From positions 4,476,501 to 4,540,500 of the forward strand of contig JAGUCH010000002.1 of NCBI GenBank assembly GCA_019096065.1: a stretch of 64,000 nucleotides of DNA, in the 5' to 3' direction. The notes beneath the pieces were generated by a model. The model ran no database searches. It was not told where the DNA came from and saw only the letters and a list, made by a program, of their open reading frames with translations. This document shows, piece after piece, positions 23,436 to 34,634 of this stretch. The stretch is from Paracyclopina nana (taxonomy: Eukaryota; Arthropoda; Copepoda; Cyclopoida; Cyclopettidae). A program made the translations under genes and the position numbers. Each line of letters starts with the position of its first letter. Within the stretch, counting starts at the first letter, position 1.

Positions 23436-23943
23436 CTATTTGATTATTCCAGATTCCCTGAGGATCCGTTGCCTGAATCGTATTTCTTTGATTTCTCGCT
23501 TTTGCCTCACTTCGTGACTTTCCCCGTTCTTTTTCGCAATTGCTCTATTCGACAAAATGTTGGCGTAGGCCATTTCTAAAATGTAAAATAATTAGGGTAC
23601 ATTTTTTTAATCGATGATTTTTAAGTGACGCACCAACTTTTTCCACTGCCAAAGCATCTGACCTCAGAAGTCCAAGTTCATGCATGGCTTTGTATTTGTC
23701 CACGACATCCTCTAAAAAGTGCAACAACTAATGATTTAACGGTGTCATTAATTAGACACAAATCTAATAACTGGCCAGAAGGACAAATCACTAATTATGA
23801 GCAATTATGGAATCTTAATTACTTAGGTCCTTATTCGTGCCATGAAACTCTTCGTGGGACATCTTGTACACATCAGAGGGAGATTCTGACGCTAAAACCA
23901 CCACAAGGAAAGAAAAGGCAACTGCGGGCAATAAACTTTTCAT
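23436..23943 (-). CDS. Small secreted protein, ~112 aa, 3 exons, unknown family
   Basis: A signal peptide (MKSLLPAVAFSFLVVVLA) starts at ATG 23943. The rest is ESPSDVYKMSHEEFHGTNKD, then (after an intron) KDVVDKYKAMHELGLLRSDA, LAVEKV, then EMAYANILSNRAIAKKNGES and a strongly basic end (RQKREIKEIRFRQRILRESG). Splice choices that keep the phase: donor CCTAA|GTAATT to acceptor TTTTTAG|AGGATG, and GTTG|GTGCGTC to CATTTTAG|AAATGG. It is mostly helical and charged after the signal. The stop is about 30 bp from the IR stop on the other strand. No known family recognised. Confidence 0.55.
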
Positions 23944-24204
23944 GGTCACCTCATGAAAGTTCCTCACATACTGAAGCATGCTTTCAACTTGTGCATTTTG
24001 ATCAATTTTATCTGCCTCCATAAATTGCATTTTCACAGAGTGAGATTTTAGGGAAAGATACAATAAAAAAATAATGATGATAATTCAGTAGCAAGTCATT
24101 GTTGTTAAATAAACATAATTACCAAGGATGGATGATATGTCATTAGGAATGCGTTAGTTTTTGCGCGCGTGGGCTCAATTTCTAGGACAACACGTGTAAA
24201 CGCG

Positions 24205-24212
24205 TATATAAG
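24205..24212 (+). promoter_or_regulatory. TATA box, probable promoter of CUB-serine protease 1
   Basis: TATATAAG sits in GTAAACGCGTATATAAGAG, about 240 bp upstream of the protease ATG, with an E-box-like CACGTG at 24191-24196 just before it. A TATA element at this distance fits a 5' untranslated region of about 200 nt or a short 5' exon. Position and sequence only. Confidence 0.5.
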
Positions 24213-24445
24213 AGTAAAATCCCTGCTCATCAAAGCGAAACGTTCCAATACCAACAAGCTCGACTCCAACAAGGCTACGTAGACACGGCTCTACTGCTGT
24301 TTAATGCCAATGTGCAACGAGTTGGAATCAAGCTGAAAAGCTTCATAGTCACTGATTTTTACCAATGCTCTTGACAACGATTTTGTGTGGTGACCTTTAA
24401 TGGTTAAAGTGACAACAGCATGTGAAACACAGTTCTGCAGCAACG

Positions 24446-26628
24446 ATGGAATACATCTCAATAACTTACCTTATTTTTGTCACTTTGATGAGTGCTGTGG
24501 CTGCGAGTGGAGAAAGGCTCAAATCGACCAGGTTCCTGAGCAACCCATTCGGCCTGTTGGGCTATGATACGTGCCAAACTTCCCTTGATGGACGAAACGT
24601 GAGTGGAATTTGCTACAATGAAGTGGAATGTCTGCTCAAGTAAGATTCTCAAGTCACAATAATTTTGAGCCTACTCATGGCTTACTTTTCAGAGGAGGCC
24701 TCTTTTCGGGCTACTGCGGACCTCCAGCTGTGGAGGGGATTTGCTGCGTGCTTTCGACCTCCAAATGTGACAAAAGGATCACTGACAAAGTGGCATATTT
24801 CACCAACAAAGGATTTCCCAGAAATGATTTGGAACCTTTTCAATGCCAGCTTCACATCAAGCCATTGGACCACATGTGCTGGGTTATAATAAAAGCAATC
24901 CAGTCTTGAAGCATTGCCAATAAATCTTGAGATTTTTTTTCAGGCCAGATTCGACTTTGAGGTTTTCGAGCTTTCTTCCGATGGCAGTGGTGGTACTTGT
25001 GTCTATGAGTCCATGGGGATCCTGGATAGCCCTGATGGGCCAGGTGGTAGAATATGCGGACGCAAAACTGGTTATGCCACCATAACCAAGCTTCCCAAAG
25101 GCCGAGACCTTAGATTAAGCGTTGTGGTCCAAGGCCCGTCATATCGATGGAATATAAAAATATCACAAATAAAATGTGACGAAGAGGATGAAATTCCCAC
25201 TTATGACCAATGCGGATTGGCCAATATTGATGAGAGGGACTTCCAAAGAGCCAAAAGCTCAAAGGTTGTAAAACTGAGAAAGAAGAAAACCAGGAGCGTT
25301 GCAGACATTCCCACAGTGACAAAGAAAAGGATGCGGAGTGAAGTGTTTTTCCCCTCTTTTTCAGCCAGGAAAACGTTCTGCAAATCCAGATTTGATGTCC
25401 AGCCAAAAGAGAGCCATTTTAGGCTGGATCGCACCAATCTCAAATTGATTGATGGCGCTGAAACAGCCATCAATGAGTACCCATGGATGGTTTCGATGCA
25501 GCTCTCAGGAGCTCATTTTTGTGGAGGATCCATAGTTTCTGACATGTGGATCATAACTGCTGCACACTGCGTGGAATTCGGCAACATTCCGGATTTCCTT
25601 GAACGGCTCGTCATCAGTGTGTCAGATCACGACTTGACCACTGAGAAAGAAACTCAAAGTTTCTACAGAAAAGCTTCACAGGTTTAGCCAAAATTTAAGT
25701 TATCCCATGAATCTGTGTCAATACTTCAAATTTAAAGGTTGTCTTTCATCCAATGTGGCACAATATTGCTGGATCATCTGGTGACATTGCCCTTATAAAA
25801 CTTGAAGAGCCCTTGTCATTTTCAATAACAGTGAAGCCAGCGTGCCTGCCAATCAACATGAAACTTGCGATTTTTAGAGAAGTTGGAACCACAATTGGTT
25901 GGGGAGCAACTGATTCCGGAGTCACATCGGACTATCTTCGGAAGGTAACAACAGAATAGCAGATTTTGCTGAACTTTTTGGGGAAAGGTACTTAGGTACA
26001 GCTCAAACTACAGCTCCGATTGGAACGAAATTTTGAGGTCGTCATGGTTTCTCGGTAAAATTACCAAATACCAAATAAAAGATAGCATAACATAATATAA
26101 AGAATGGTGGAACAAAAATGGGCAGCTGTCGTGCTACCGTACGCTTTTAGGCTGTTTTTGTGAACTGCGTTTTGAGAACGTTCTACTCATCAAAATCTAC
26201 TGCTCTGGGTAACAACAGGCTGAAACGCAGCTTCTTTGTTTTCTTTTATTGAGTAGAGTTGTTACCAGACATGACTGCAGCAAAACCCCAAAAATCGCCT
26301 TTTTGCCTAGAATACGCTTTTTAAAAACTGCATTTTTCAGGTGCAATTGAACATTATTGATAACATCACCTGCTATGAAAACTTCAAGTCTGTTGATGTG
26401 GAAATTCGTGGAGATATGCTATGCACCTTTCAAGGACCACGTGGAGATGAAAATGTGTGCACCGGAGACTCTGGAAGCCCTCTGATGATAGAGCATGGAG
26501 GAAAATTCGTCCAAGTCGGGCTGACCAGCTTTTCTATGGTGGATTGCAAGGCCCCATTTCCTGCGGTGTTCACAAGCATCGCCTACTATCTGGAATGGAT
26601 TCGGGTGGCATTGACAGCAATACCTTGA
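24446..26628 (+). CDS. Secreted CUB-type chymotrypsin-fold serine protease 1, 538 aa, 5 exons
   Basis: Exons 24446-24639, 24693-24882, 24944-25681, 25738-25944, 26341-26628. It has a signal peptide (MEYISITYLIFVTLMSAVAA), then a Cys-rich clip-like N-domain (FLSNPFGLLGYDTCQ, GICYNEVECLLK, LFSGYCGPPAVEGICCV). A CUB-like domain with PDGPGGRICGRKTGYATI and GPSYRWNIKISQIKC follows, then a basic linker and the protease domain from LIDGAETAINEYPWMVSM. The catalytic triad is visible: His in WIITAAHC, Asp in SGDIALIKL, Ser in CTGDSGSPLM. The activation site lies before the LIDG start and lacks the usual R-IVGG form. Intron 4 (25945-26340) is about 396 nt against 56 nt in the neighbour and seems to hold an insertion. 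Likely an extracellular haemolymph or gut protease; the substrate is unknown. Confidence 0.88.
25985..26330. mobile_element. Probable degraded MITE-like insertion in intron 4 of protease 1
   Basis: The intron carries GCTCCGATTGGAACGAAATT, closely similar to GAGCCGATTGGAACCAAATT at about 45030 in the foldback element of the Gr cluster. It also has inverted pieces (CTACTCATCAAAATCTACTG near 26185 and TGAGTAGAGTTGTTACC near 26254). Other introns at this position in the tandem copy are 56 nt. Ends not resolved. Confidence 0.4.
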
Positions 26629-26639
26629 ATTCAAGGCCT

Positions 26640-27200
26640 GTTCACCTCTGAGATCTCAGGAAAATAAAGATGCTCCTGCATCATTGCAATTAATAAAGGG
26701 TGCGTCACAATTTCCTCCAATCTTTGCGCATGTGCTAAAAGTTTCCAACAAAGAGCTGAAAAATCCGCATGAAATGTGATTCATGAAAAAGCAATTATCT
26801 GTTTAATCCATTTCAGCAGTACTGTTATGTCCGTGCACTTTTCGTGAGATTTGTCCTCTTCAGCTGTTGGGAATAATTTTGCTCAGTCAAATAATGAAGG
26901 TCAATCATAAAAAATTGCGCAATGCAACAGAGTAGAACAAGGAACGGGACAACTATACAACTGCTGGTTGTACCTCTAAGGTGGCATTTCTTGCATTGCA
27001 GCACAAAATCACTTTATCATGTAAGCAGATCAATAAGCTTCCAAGTCGTTACGCAATAATTTACAAGCTTTTGTTACCGAGGCGCGTCTTCAAAACAGCG
27101 GCGTTCTCAAGTCAAGTCATAATGGCGTCAGCCAGGAGAGCGTGACCCTTTTTCAAAGTCAAGTTCATGGATGTCACAGTACCATGGTGGCATTCATTCA
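26640..27200. other. Spacer between the two tandem proteases
   Basis: Non-coding, with AATAAA poly(A)-type signals near 26661 and 26694 for protease 1. It must hold the promoter of protease 2; I see no clear TATA element. Confidence 0.5.
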
Positions 27201-27218
27201 GTGCACTCTATTATTAGG

Positions 27219-29075
27219 ATGAGCCCTTTTTTTCTGCTAGTGCTGGCCACAGTGAAAATTGTCAAGTGCTCAAGCCATCACCAGGTGCCCAAATCACCAA
27301 GGCTGTTTTCGAACCCCTTTGGGCTCCTAGGTCGTGACCAATGTGTGGCAAAATTGGAGGGCTTCAATAACGCTACTGGATTTTGCTCCAACGAAATGGA
27401 ATGCCTCTTAAAGTAAGGACGATTACCTTGTCAATGAATTTAGCTACGTTGAATTTTGCTCACAACAGAGGTGGTCTATTTGGGGGCTACTGTGGGCCTC
27501 CAGCTGTCAAAGGTGTGTGCTGTGTTTATGCCAATTCGGATTGCTCCAGAAGGATGACAGAAAAAGTGAGCTACTTTACCAACAAGTCGTTTCCTAAAAA
27601 TGATGTGGAAGTCTTTCACTGCTTGCTAAGCATCAAAGCTCTCCCTGACACATGTTGGGTAAATTCCACGCAGATGCTGCATGATACAAAGTTACCAGTG
27701 TACAGTAGGTTTTTTCCTCAGATAAAATTCGACTTTCACGTGTTAGACTTGGATGAGCGAGGTTTGTGCGCATACAATTCTATGGCGTTTTTGAACAGGC
27801 CTGACGGCCCAAGTGGGAATTTGTGTGGCAACAAAAGTGGCTATTCCACCTTAATTGCGCCCTCCAAAACCAAAGATTTGAATCTGGCTGTAAGGCTTCA
27901 AGGCCCTTCCTACCGCTGGAACATTAAAATCACGCAAATTGCATGCGACCAAATAGCCACTTTTAACTCTGGTGACAATTGTGGCATAGCCAATGTGGAC
28001 GCCAAGCCTGATTTCCAATTCAATGCTTTGAGAGTCAATGCTACAACCATCGAAGCTCGAAAGCCCAAAATTTGCACTGCTCATGGGAAGTGCTACAGAA
28101 AGAGGCTGAAAAGAAAGCCAAGAGGAGCCACAGAAGATAAGACGCTACTGCTTCTGCAAAAATCTCTATGGAGCTCCAAATTCAAGCTTTCTTCGAAACG
28201 GAATGACGATGCTGTGCTCAACAAAATTATCAATGGGAAGGAAGCCGGCGTGAACAAGTACCCTTGGATGGTCTCCATGCAGCTGAGAGGCTCCCATTTT
28301 TGTGGGGCATCTCTTATTTCTGAGAGCTGGATTCTCACCGCGGCTCATTGCGTTGACGTTGCCGAGATCAAAAACTTCATTCCACGAGTCATACTGAGCC
28401 TTGGTGATCATGACCTGACCACAACAGATGAAACGCCCAGTATCACCAGAACCATACAACAAGCAAGAGAAGCCCTTTCTACCGTGATAAATCGTGCATT
28501 AATTCAACTCGCATATGCTTCCAGATTTTTGTCCATCCAGGATGGGAAAAAACTGCTTTTTCTGGGGACTTTGCGTTACTGCAAGTGGACCAGCCCGTGC
28601 CATTTTCTGCTACAATTTCGCCAATCTGCCTACCTGGCTTGAATGAAAAAAGCACTTTTGCTTCAGAAGTGGCCACTCTTGCCGGGTGGGGCGTAACTGA
28701 AGCTGGTGAGCTGTCTACATACCTACGAGAGGTAAAGCCCACTCTCAGTTACTACGTATAATAAAAAAATCCACATAACTTTTACAGGTTGAGAATTTTG
28801 TCATAGACAACATAACATGCTACGAAGCGTGGAGCGACGCGAATAAGATCGACGAGAGCATGCTATGCACACTAAAAGGTCCTCTAGGAACGGAGAGTGG
28901 CTGCAACGGTGATTCTGGAGGTCCTCTGGCCTTTCTCAGGGACGGAAGATATCTGCAAATAGGCCTTGTCAGCTATGGAGATTTTGACTGCAACAGCGAA
29001 ACTCCCTCAGTTTTTGCCAGAATCACTTACGCCATTGAGTGGATTAATGCTGTTGTATCCAGTGCTGATTTGTGA
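27219..29075 (+). CDS. Secreted CUB-type chymotrypsin-fold serine protease 2, 539 aa, 5 exons
   Basis: Exons 27219-27412, 27469-27658, 27722-28462, 28525-28731, 28788-29075. Exons 1, 2, 4 and 5 have exactly the lengths of protease 1 (194, 190, 207, 288 nt) and exon 3 differs by one codon, so this is a tandem duplicate. Signal peptide MSPFFLLVLATVKIVKC. The clip-like domain (LFSNPFGLLGRDQC, GFCSNEMECLLK, GGYCGPPAVKGVCCV), CUB-like domain (DGPSGNLCGNKSGYSTL, GPSYRWNIKITQIAC) and protease domain (IINGKEAGVNKYPWMVSMQL) follow in the same order. Triad: His in WILTAAHC, Asp in SGDFALLQV, Ser in CNGDSGGPLA. Intron 3 uses a GC donor (CAACAA|GCAAGA), otherwise rare. The 63-nt intron 2 is a multiple of three without a stop, so the frame reads through it. 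Nearby Cys and triad are intact, so it is likely active. Confidence 0.88.
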
Positions 29076-29235
29076 TGAAAATACTACATAATTTAAGGAC
29101 AGCAAAGTATTCGCCGACGAAACCCCATTTTTCTATTTACATTTGGCCGCCAGGAGGAAATTGAGCAAGGCCTTGAGCAAATAATCTACATTGTTTGTAT
29201 AGACTGCAGCAGTTTCGAAAAGTCCCGCTCGTAAA

Positions 29236-30488
29236 ATGACGTATTTTATCCTTGAATATTATTGGTTCGTTTTAGGGAGCCTCTTCAGGGTGCTTGGGGC
29301 GAACCCTTGGGAGAAAGTTGAAAGAAGGCCAAATGGCAAGGTTGACCTGGTGTCAAAATCAAAGTGGGCTTATTATGGTCGACTCAGTATTGTTGGCCTC
29401 ATTTCAGGCGTATTTGGCGCGAGTGCCGTTATGGCTCTGGCTGATGTATCTCGCTTTTTCGACGAGTTTACCTATATGCTCACAGCCATAAATGAATCGC
29501 CTATGGATTTGATTACGATGGCTGGCACAGGTGCAGGATGGATGGGCTTGGTTTTCCTCCTTTACGCGAACTTTCCCACAATGGCTAATCATTTAGGGGA
29601 GCTTAACCAGTTTTTCCAGGCGCATGGAAAAGTTGACATCTTAGCCAAGACAAAATTGCTGAAACGGGTCAACTTTTCGATATTCTTGTAACTCAGTCAA
29701 ATTCAGCGGTAGAGTTATAATGAAGAACTATCTTTTCTCTTTTAAGGTTTGGACTTTTTATCATTTTTGCCTCAACATTTTCCTTCGTTGGATTCAGTTT
29801 TGCTTTGCAATTTTTGTCCAAACACCCTGCAAGTACGTTGAGCTGTATCTACTTAAGCATCGTACAGACAGCTCAAAGCTTGCTACTTTGGGTGCCTGTA
29901 TATTTTCTCATCTTGATTTATGGTGAAATCAATGCCAACATTGAAGGGTGGATTTCGGCGTTGGAAAACGAGCCCTACTCAAAGGGCTTTTTGCAAGACT
30001 GTGCTTATCTAGCAGAGGCCTTGGCCCAAACTTCTAAAATCTTCGCCAAGTGCCTTTTCTGGATTATTACGCTGAGCTGTTTAACTTTGGTCTCAGTCAT
30101 GTACAGATCATTTGCCTTTTTGATCGGCAATTATCCAACACACTGGTCGGTGACCCTTCTCTCATTTGGCTACATGGGATATGGGGTGATTTTGAGCTAT
30201 GTGGTGTGGTACTTTTGCTCCTTGTCTCAATCAATGATAGGCTCAGTTCAACGTCTTAGAAGTAAAATTGTCTCATTCAAAGTGGCAGAGGTCAACGAAA
30301 TTGCCATAAATGGGAGAAAATATGGCATTCGACAAGCAACCGAGCTGCTTTTGCATTTGATGCAGTTTGATGGATTTTCAGGCAATGGCTATGTGCACCT
30401 GAACAAAGGATTGATTAGCTCTGTAGTGGCCACATTTGTCACCTACTTGATCATTCTTATCCAATTTAAAATAACTGAAGTCCAATAA
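29236..30488 (+). CDS. Gustatory receptor (Gr) family protein, copy 1, 397 aa, 2 exons
   Basis: Exons 29236-29687 and 29747-30488 join in phase (SIF-LFGLFIIF). Seven hydrophobic segments can be read, ending with GYVHLNKGLISSVVATFVTY and LIILIQFK; the TYxxxLIQF end is the signature of arthropod gustatory receptors, inverted seven-TM ligand-gated channels of chemosensory neurons. The family start motif is FRVLGANPW with a following hydrophilic loop. It heads a cluster of five related loci, and lies 160 bp downstream of protease 2. Sequence looks intact. Confidence 0.88.
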
Positions 30489-30521
30489 AAGTGCTGCAGT
30501 TGGGTCTTCAAAAGGGGAATA

Positions 30522-31311
30522 CTGTAAAAAGTCCGCAATGTCAAAAGTCCTTATATATAAAATCCTCATGAAAAAAGTCCTAATATATGAAGTCCTAACG
30601 TAAAAAGTCCTGATGTAAAAAGTACACTCTACAAAGACTATTTTTGTACAGATATCAATAATTCTTTGATAAAACATTAATGCATGCATTTAATTTGTGA
30701 AACAAAGTTACCGACGCTGCTTTGATTGAATAATGTTTGACTTATCAATGAAAGAGTCTTCTGTATTTATTCGTTTTTTCTGACTTTGTTCAATTGGTAA
30801 TTGGCTACTTTGTAAAACAGGGCTGAAGTCCGATGCATCTTCAGTTCCCTGTTCAAGTTCAGTGGCCTTATGGACTGGTAATGACCTTATGGACTGGTAA
30901 TGGGGATTAATAAACTAATAATTAGTAAAAAAAAATTTGTTTGGGTCAGCCCTTCCACAAATTCAAGTCTTAAGGCTTCATAGATCTTCATTAAAGATTT
31001 AATAGGATCCTTTAGAATATCATCCCTCAAATGATTGCATCAGTACCATTTGATATTCCCTTGAGCAGAACACAATCCAAGATTTAAACTTAGAATCACA
31101 AGAAGATATAGATAAACTTTTTAATCTACTTGTATTAAGGTTCATATTATTGTATTTATGGTCTTTTATAAAAATTGGGACTTTAGACATCCAGTCTTCA
31201 CATAAAAGGACTTTTGATATCTGGTCTTTATATGAGCGGACTTTTAGTATCTGGACTTTTTGCAACCGGACTTTTTTTATCTGGACATTTCACATCGCGG
31301 ACTTTTTACAG
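30522..31311. mobile_element. 790-bp non-autonomous DNA transposon (MITE) with TA target duplication and AAAAGTCC arrays
   Basis: Terminal inverted repeats: CTGTAAAAAGTCCGCAATGT at 30522-30541 and the inverse ACATCGCGGACTTTTTACAG at 31292-31311 (19 of 20 match), with TA on both outer sides. Subterminal copies of AAAAAGTCC recur in the left arm (about 30526, 30544, 30574, 30603, 30620). The inverse GGACTTTT recurs in the right arm (31197, 31230, 31253, 31268, 31298). No coding capacity. It inserted between Gr copies 1 and 2. Confidence 0.85.
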
Positions 31312-31443
31312 TACATCCTTCAAAAGTAGTAGATCTATTTTAATGCTTCCCTGCTGCTGGTAAAACAAACAAGCTCTCCCTAGTCAAATAGCTGGTCGTT
31401 TAGGGTTAATTACCTCAGTTGCTAGTTGACGCAAGGTTCGGCC

Positions 31444-32699
31444 ATGCCTTCCCATATTTTGGACCATTCAAAAGTCATCCTTACCACTTGGTTCAAGTTT
31501 TTGGGCATTTGTCCTATTGACTTTGTTCAGCACGAAAATGGATCTGTTTCACTGGTACAGCCCACCAAATGCACGTATTTTTTGAGAGCAACCCTGTCAA
31601 CATTGGCCATCTCGAGCCTATCAGCCACAAACTATGCACTATTCAGACATTACTCAGTCGAAGAGCTTTGGAAGTTCATGCTTCATGTCAACAACTCCAT
31701 TACTGACTTGCTTTCAATGGTGACAACAGTTCTAGCCTTTCAATGGATGTACTTAGTTTTGATAATGAAATTTCCAAAGCTGGGAAATGATCTAGAAGAA
31801 CTGCATCACCTATTCAAAGCCTATTCAGAGATTGATCTAAATGTAAAACAAGAAAAAATGAGGCTTATCCGAGCATTAATGATAATGTGAGTGTAAAATT
31901 AAGCTTAGTCATTAATAAATGCTTAACACCCAATTTGTGAAGGTTTGGTGTTTTATGCATGGTCACTATGCCAACCGCATTTTTTGGCTTTTCGCTCTGG
32001 CTACAAGCTGCAACAATTGATAAACAGCTGCACATTGCTTACTACCTATGGCATGGCTTATGTGAAAGCATTCATGGCCTCTTTACATGTATGCCTTTGC
32101 TGTATTTTTTAACAGTGTATGGTGAGGTTTTTGCATCAATTTTTGCTTGGATAGATTCCCTACTCAAGTCTGACAATTCCCCACAACAACTGCTGCAAAA
32201 GGCCATGAATTTAGCTAAAATCCTGGAGAAAACCAAAAGAATGTATTCTAGCTGTATTATGCATGTGTTTACGGGGTCCCTGTTGGTTCTTGTATGTATT
32301 CTATTCAGAGCAATAGCATTCTTTGTAGGCAGTAACCAAAGACGATTTTCAATAACCATGGTGGCCACTGGTTACATCCTACTAGGTTTGACTTTCATGG
32401 ATTTGCTCTTCTTCTTTTGCCTGTTATCCCAAGATTTGTTGAATCAAATCAATTTGTTGAAGATAAAGCTTACAAAAATGAAGATGGCTTGTGACAAAGT
32501 GGAAATTGATGGGAAAATTTACCCAGTTGAATATGCCAGGAATTTGACTTTGTCCATGCTGGGAAACTTTGTTGGATTTTCAGCAAGTGGCTACTTCAAC
32601 TTGAACAAACCTCTCATATCTAATCTCTCTTCAACATTTGTAACATACATTATAGTTCTAATCCAATTCAAGATGTCCGAAACCGCAATGGCCGGGTGA
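31444..32699 (+). CDS. Gustatory receptor family protein, copy 2, 399 aa, 2 exons
   Basis: Exons 31444-31886 and 31943-32699 join in phase at the same place as copy 1 (MIM-FGVLCMVTM). Seven hydrophobic segments end with GYFNLNKPLISNLSSTFVTY and IIVLIQFKMSE. The ATG at 31444 is the first in frame and gives an N-terminus starting MPSHILDHSKVILTTWFKFL. An AATAAA lies 25 bp after the stop. It appears intact. Confidence 0.87.
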
Positions 32700-32949
32700 C
32701 AACCTGCCCAACCAAGGAGAAAATAATAAAGATCTATACTCTAGATTACATGGATCGATTTTAATGAGACATGCTTGTAATTTTAAACTGTAGCAGAACA
32801 ATTAGGTAAGTGACAAAGTTGGAAGCAATTGAAGTCAACAAAGGCTTCCCAAGGGAGAAAAAGCCCAGGGCTTCAAAACCCTTGAAATGGTGGAAATCAA
32901 AAACTATGCTTCCCCTCAGATCATACAAATCTTCTTCATCAATGGGCAA

Positions 32950-32951
32950 TA
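32950..32951. repeat. TA target-site duplication, left of element 1
   Basis: TA at 32950-32951 directly precedes the terminal CCCAGCGAACCC and pairs with TA at 42419-42420. The interrupted Gr reading frame confirms that exactly two bases were duplicated. Confidence 0.85.
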
Positions 32952-33599
32952 CCCAGCGAACCCTTTTTCAAAAATGATCAGGGGGAAAAGTGACTTTCAT
33001 AAACATCTATATGACTTCTATAAAAGTTGATAAAAGAAAGTTGCTAAAAGTGACTTCCGAAGTTAGTTGAATTGCCTTTCATTGAAGTGACTTTCTGAAA
33101 TCGCCATTGAAGTACTTTTGATGGAACTTCTAAATGGCTTTTGTAAAAGTTGTTCACAAAACAGCTGAATGTTGACAAAATCAAAAAGTGGCTTTTTTAA
33201 AAGTTGCTCCTGCCAAATGACTCTCATTGAAAAAATGCTGAAGCAACTTTTATGCTGAAGTCCTAGCAAACTACCTAAAATATTGTTTAATTGGCTTTGG
33301 AAGCTGAAAAAAAAAATGAAAATTTCATCATTTCCAACCAAAAACATGCCAGTTTGGCTTTCGCATAAGAAAAAACAGCTCTGCCCAGATTGCAGTAAGC
33401 CTTGACTGCCGGCCCAGCCCAATTTTGGCGGAATCTAACCGCCGTTGCAGTAAGCCAGTAACGGACTAACAGGCAACAGCTTAACATTCATCACTTCAAT
33501 TTTCAAATTCACTTAATGCAGTTCATTCAATAGTCATCCACTATATCTAAGAGGCCATCTAGCATGGCGGAACACCGAGAACACGGCAAATACTGGGAA

Positions 33600-33860
33600 C
33601 ACAGGCGATCACGGCTAACTGAGAAAATCACGGCTTACAAGAGTGATCTTTGCTAACACAGCCTAACACAGCAAACACGGCAAACACAGCAAACACGGCG
33701 AATATGGCAAACACAGCGAATCACAGCAAACAGATCAAAAACCGGCAAATAGACCAAAAACGGGCAAACAGATCAAAAACCGGCAAATAGACCAAAAACG
33801 GGCAAACAGGCCAAAAACGGGCAAACAGACTGAAAACTGGAGATCACGGCTAACAGGGCC
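33600..33860. repeat. Short-unit tandem repeat in left arm of element 1
   Basis: A first part is built on CAAACACGG/CAAACACAG 9-10-mers. A second part is built on a ~21-bp unit such as AAAAACGGGCAAACAGACC and its CCGGCAAATAG variant, repeated about five times. It lies between the outer and inner left ends, in the 1-kb stretch that has no counterpart in the right arm. Confidence 0.75.
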
Positions 33861-33970
33861 GCAAAGTCATTTATTTGTGATATTAAATTGTGAGATAATT
33901 TCAAAGTAAAGGTGCAATTTGCTGTACAAATTAACTTTAATCAGCCTTCATGAATGGCAAGGCCCAAATT

Positions 33971-34140
33971 CCCAGCGAACCCTTTTTGGAATGGAAAAGC
34001 CAGTTGGAAGCTACTTAGATTTCGTTCACTTTGGCAACTTTGAAAGCCAATCCTTATTATTGTTAGCGTTACGAAAAAGTTGTCCAAAAGCCGTTGGCTG
34101 AAAGCCACTTTCAGAACGACTTTGGAAGTAAGTGAAAGTC
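33971..34140. repeat. Inner left terminal copy of element 1 (long inverted repeat, left arm)
   Basis: It starts CCCAGCGAACCCTTTTTGGA and aligns, in inverse, with 42418 down to about 42250. Shared blocks include TTAGATTTCGTTCA and CAATCCTTATTATTGTTAGC. The outer left end at 32952 shares only the terminal 17 bases with it. Confidence 0.75.
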
Positions 34141-34246
34141 GTTAACTTTCTCGGTGTTGAACAACATTGTTGGATTGGCTTCCAAAGCCACTTTCTCACT
34201 AATAAAAGTCGTTCACCAAATTTCGTTGAAATTCGTTTCGAAGCCG

Positions 34247-34324
34247 CTGCGAGGCCGCTGCGAGGCCGCTGCGAGGCCGCTGCGAGGCCGTTGCGAGGCC
34301 GCTGCGAGGCCGCTGCGAGGCCGA
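34247..34324. repeat. 11-bp GC-rich tandem repeat (GAGGCCGCTGC x7)
   Basis: Seven near-identical units of GAGGCCGCTGC lie in the left arm of element 1 in otherwise AT-rich sequence. One unit has GTTGC instead of GCTGC. Confidence 0.85.
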
Positions 34325-34634
34325 AAGCCAATTGGCTTCTTAATACAATGAATGTAATGAGGAGATATTCTTTTATTTCAGTCACATGGAAATAGCATAA
34401 ATTTTCATATTTATTAATGGAATGGCTTTCGTTAATACTTTGTGTGGCCTTTAATTAAGGCCCACACACTAATTTGGCATTTTTATCACATTTTAACGTG
34501 GCCAAAGGCCTCTCGTTATTAATTTGCGACTAGTAATTTTTAAATAGAAAAATGGAAAGTCAAAAAAGAAAAAAGACAATCGCTAGAAATTCGAAATAGT
34601 TTCGAAAGCCAATTCGTCAGCAAAATAGATGCAA

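Noticed and set aside
34132-34395. Overlapping ORFs with Arg/Ala/Pro repeats on both strands
   Set aside because: Produced by the 11-bp GAGGCCGCTGC repeat, open in several frames at once.
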